Shown here in pieces: positions 62,454 to 64,000 of a stretch of DNA of 64,000 nucleotides; the first letter of the stretch is position 1, and the number at the start of each line of letters is the position of its first letter. Both the position numbers and the translations under genes were made by a program. Source of the stretch: Salinispora arenicola (GTDB taxonomy: Bacteria > Actinomycetota > Actinomycetes > Mycobacteriales > Micromonosporaceae); contig NZ_VFOL01000001.1 in NCBI RefSeq assembly GCF_006716065.1, positions 2,108,001 through 2,172,000 on the forward strand, given 5' to 3'. A model generated the notes under the pieces. That model made no database searches. It was not told the origin of the DNA and worked only from the letters and a program-made list of their open reading frames with translations.

Positions 62454-64000
62454 GTGCCGAGCAATGCTGGAACCACCCGTCTGGTCATCGTCGAGTCCCC
62501 GGCGAAGGCCAAGACGATCTCGGGCTACCTCGGCCCGGGGTACGTCGTGGAGGCCAGTTTCGGGCACGTCCGCGACCTGCCGCGCAACGCCGCCGATGTG
62601 CCGGCGAAGTACAAGGGCGAGGCGTGGGCCCGGCTCGGCGTCGATGTCGACAACGGCTTCCACGCCCTCTACGTCGTCTCGTCGGACCGCCGGCAGCAGA
62701 TCAGCAAGTTGACCAAGCTGGCCCGGGAGGTTGACGAGATTCTCCTGGCCACGGATGAGGACCGGGAGGGCGAGGCGATCGCCTGGCACCTGGTGGAGAC
62801 GCTCAAGCCGAAGGTGCCGGTCAAGCGGATGGTCTTCCACGAGATCACCAAGCCGGCGATCCAGGCCGCGGTGGCGAACCCGCGTGAGATCGACCGGGAC
62901 CTGGTCGACGCGCAGGAGGCCCGCCGCATCCTCGACCGGTTGTACGGCTACGAGGTGTCACCGGTGCTGTGGAAGAAGGTCATGCCGAAGCTTTCGGCGG
63001 GCCGGGTGCAGTCGGTGGCGACCCGCACCGTGGTCGAGCGGGAGCGCCAGCGGATGGCGTTCCGTACTGCCGAGTACTGGGACATCCTGGCCACGCTGGC
63101 CGTCGAACAGGCCGGCGAGGGCCCCCGCACCTTCAACGCCACCCTGGTGGCGCTCAACGGTGACCGGATCGCCGCCGGCAAGGACTTCGAGCCGACCACC
63201 GGGCGGGTCCGTCCCGGCGCGGGTGTCGTCCACCTCGACGAGAGCGGGGCCCACGGGCTGGCCGCCCGGTTGGCAGGTCGGCCGTTCACCGTCACCCGGG
63301 TCGAGGAGAAGCCCTACCGTCGCCGCCCCTACGCGCCGTTCATCACCTCCACCCTGCAACAGGAGTCGGCCCGCAAACTGCGCTTCTCCTCCCAACAGAC
63401 GATGCGCACCGCGCAGCGACTCTATGAGAACGGCTACATCACCTATATGCGAACCGACTCGGTGAACCTGTCGGAGACCGCCATCGCGGCGGCCCGCCGG
63501 CAGATCGTCGAGTTGTACGGCGAGCGCAGTGTCCCGCCGGAGCCGCGCCGCTACACCGGCAAGGTGAAGAACGCGCAGGAGGCGCATGAGGCGATCCGCC
63601 CCGCGGGGGACACCTTCCGCACCCCCGGTGAGCTGCGCAACGAACTCTCGGTTGAGGAGTACAAGCTCTACGAGTTGATCTGGCGGCGCACCATCGCCTC
63701 CCAGATGACCGACGCGGTGGGTTTCAGTGTCTCGGTGCGTATCCGCGCCGTCACCTCCGCCGGTGAGGAGGCCGACTTCGGCGCCACCGGTAAGACCATC
63801 ACCGACCCGGGTTTTCTCCGCGCCTATGTGGAGTCCAGCGACGACGAGAACGCCGAGGCGGAGGACGCCGAGCGGCGTCTGCCGACGCTGGTGAAGGACC
63901 AGCCGCTCACCGGCGAGCAGCTGGTGGCGCAGGGTCACCACACCCAGCCGCCCGCCCGCTACACCGAGGCGTCCCTGGTCAAGGCGCTGGAGGAACTGGG
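62454..64000 (+). CDS. topA: DNA topoisomerase I, 5' part (runs off the window)
   Basis: Type IA topoisomerase, truncated by the window end; 515 residues are visible. The Toprim domain starts LVIVESPAKAKTI and contains ATDEDREGEAIAWHL. The catalytic tyrosine is Tyr331 in YITYMRTDS. GTG 62454 follows GGAGAGAGAC at suitable spacing. The enzyme relaxes negative supercoils and is essential. The bldG/hppA/topA neighbourhood agrees with Streptomyces gene order. Confidence 0.95.
   Translation, partial: MPSNAGTTRLVIVESPAKAKTISGYLGPGYVVEASFGHVRDLPRNAADVPAKYKGEAWARLGVDVDNGFHALYVVSSDRRQQISKLTKLAREVDEILLATDEDREGEAIAWHLVETLKPKVPVKRMVFHEITKPAIQAAVANPREIDRDLVDAQEARRILDRLYGYEVSPVLWKKVMPKLSAGRVQSVATRTVVERERQRMAFRTAEYWDILATLAVEQAGEGPRTFNATLVALNGDRIAAGKDFEPTTGRVRPGAGVVHLDESGAHGLAARLAGRPFTVTRVEEKPYRRRPYAPFITSTLQQESARKLRFSSQQTMRTAQRLYENGYITYMRTDSVNLSETAIAAARRQIVELYGERSVPPEPRRYTGKVKNAQEAHEAIRPAGDTFRTPGELRNELSVEEYKLYELIWRRTIASQMTDAVGFSVSVRIRAVTSAGEEADFGATGKTITDPGFLRAYVESSDDENAEAEDAERRLPTLVKDQPLTGEQLVAQGHHTQPPARYTEASLVKALEEL

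Overview
The window is about 64 kb of very GC-rich actinobacterial chromosome. Gene content (futalosine-type menaquinone synthesis, a complete 14-subunit NDH-1, a type VII secretion remnant, BldG, a tad pilus cluster, and a 6C RNA beside an Ssd/CpaE-like gene) and codon use point to the Micromonosporaceae (Micromonospora/Salinispora-like). That placement is an inference from content, not from a database search. No transposase, integrase, phage module, CRISPR array, rRNA or tRNA was seen; almost everything looks like stable core chromosome.

Layout. (1) 374-4083: paaABCDE, the phenylacetyl-CoA epoxidase operon, with every junction overlapping by 4 bp and a Crp-like box upstream. (2) 4225-9557: mqnC (menaquinone synthesis), an LPXTG-type surface protein, menG and a menaquinone-reductase-like flavoprotein (menJ-like). 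(3) 9667-26112: nuoA-N, followed at 26251 by a polyprenyl diphosphate synthase; respiratory quinone synthesis and the enzyme that reduces the quinone therefore sit together. The wide nuo junctions carry copies of a GC-rich repeat that ends in the ribosome-binding site of the next gene. (4) 27614-32569: an IclR regulator, a Tat-exported PhoX phosphatase with a PHO-box-like repeat, a SigL/RslA-like sigma/anti-sigma pair and a small holin-like membrane protein. (5) 32653-39653: an ESX/type VII island with EccE, two WXG100 proteins, mycosin, a large duplicated SseB-domain protein and a small partner. EccB, EccC and EccD are not in the window. (6) 39664-47211: an alpha/beta hydrolase whose nucleophile position is Gly, a lipoprotein, a secreted M6 metalloprotease, acetyl-CoA synthetase, and a Fic-fold protein that has lost its catalytic motif. 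(7) 47249-54049: HAD phosphatase, 6C RNA, ssd and a tad/Flp cluster including a 57-residue pilin-like gene. (8) 54120-64000: a LURP-one-like protein, MrfA-like DUF1998 helicase, bldG and its anti-sigma-like partner, proton-pumping pyrophosphatase, two conserved proteins and the start of topA. From memory, the order acs / Rv3662c-like / HAD / ssd / tad / helicase / topA matches Mycobacterium tuberculosis, and helicase / bldG / anti-sigma / pyrophosphatase / topA matches Streptomyces coelicolor.

Most notable: a repeat family acting as a junction and ribosome-binding cassette through the nuo operon; four Crp-like GTGA-N6-TCAC boxes, all in regulatory gaps (paaA, menJ-like, 6C RNA, bldG); a 6C RNA with three rather than two C-loop hairpins; several proteins with intact folds but altered catalytic motifs (Fic-like, alpha/beta hydrolase, BldG-partner kinase fold, Ssd); and a partial ESX locus with a two-SseB-domain protein.
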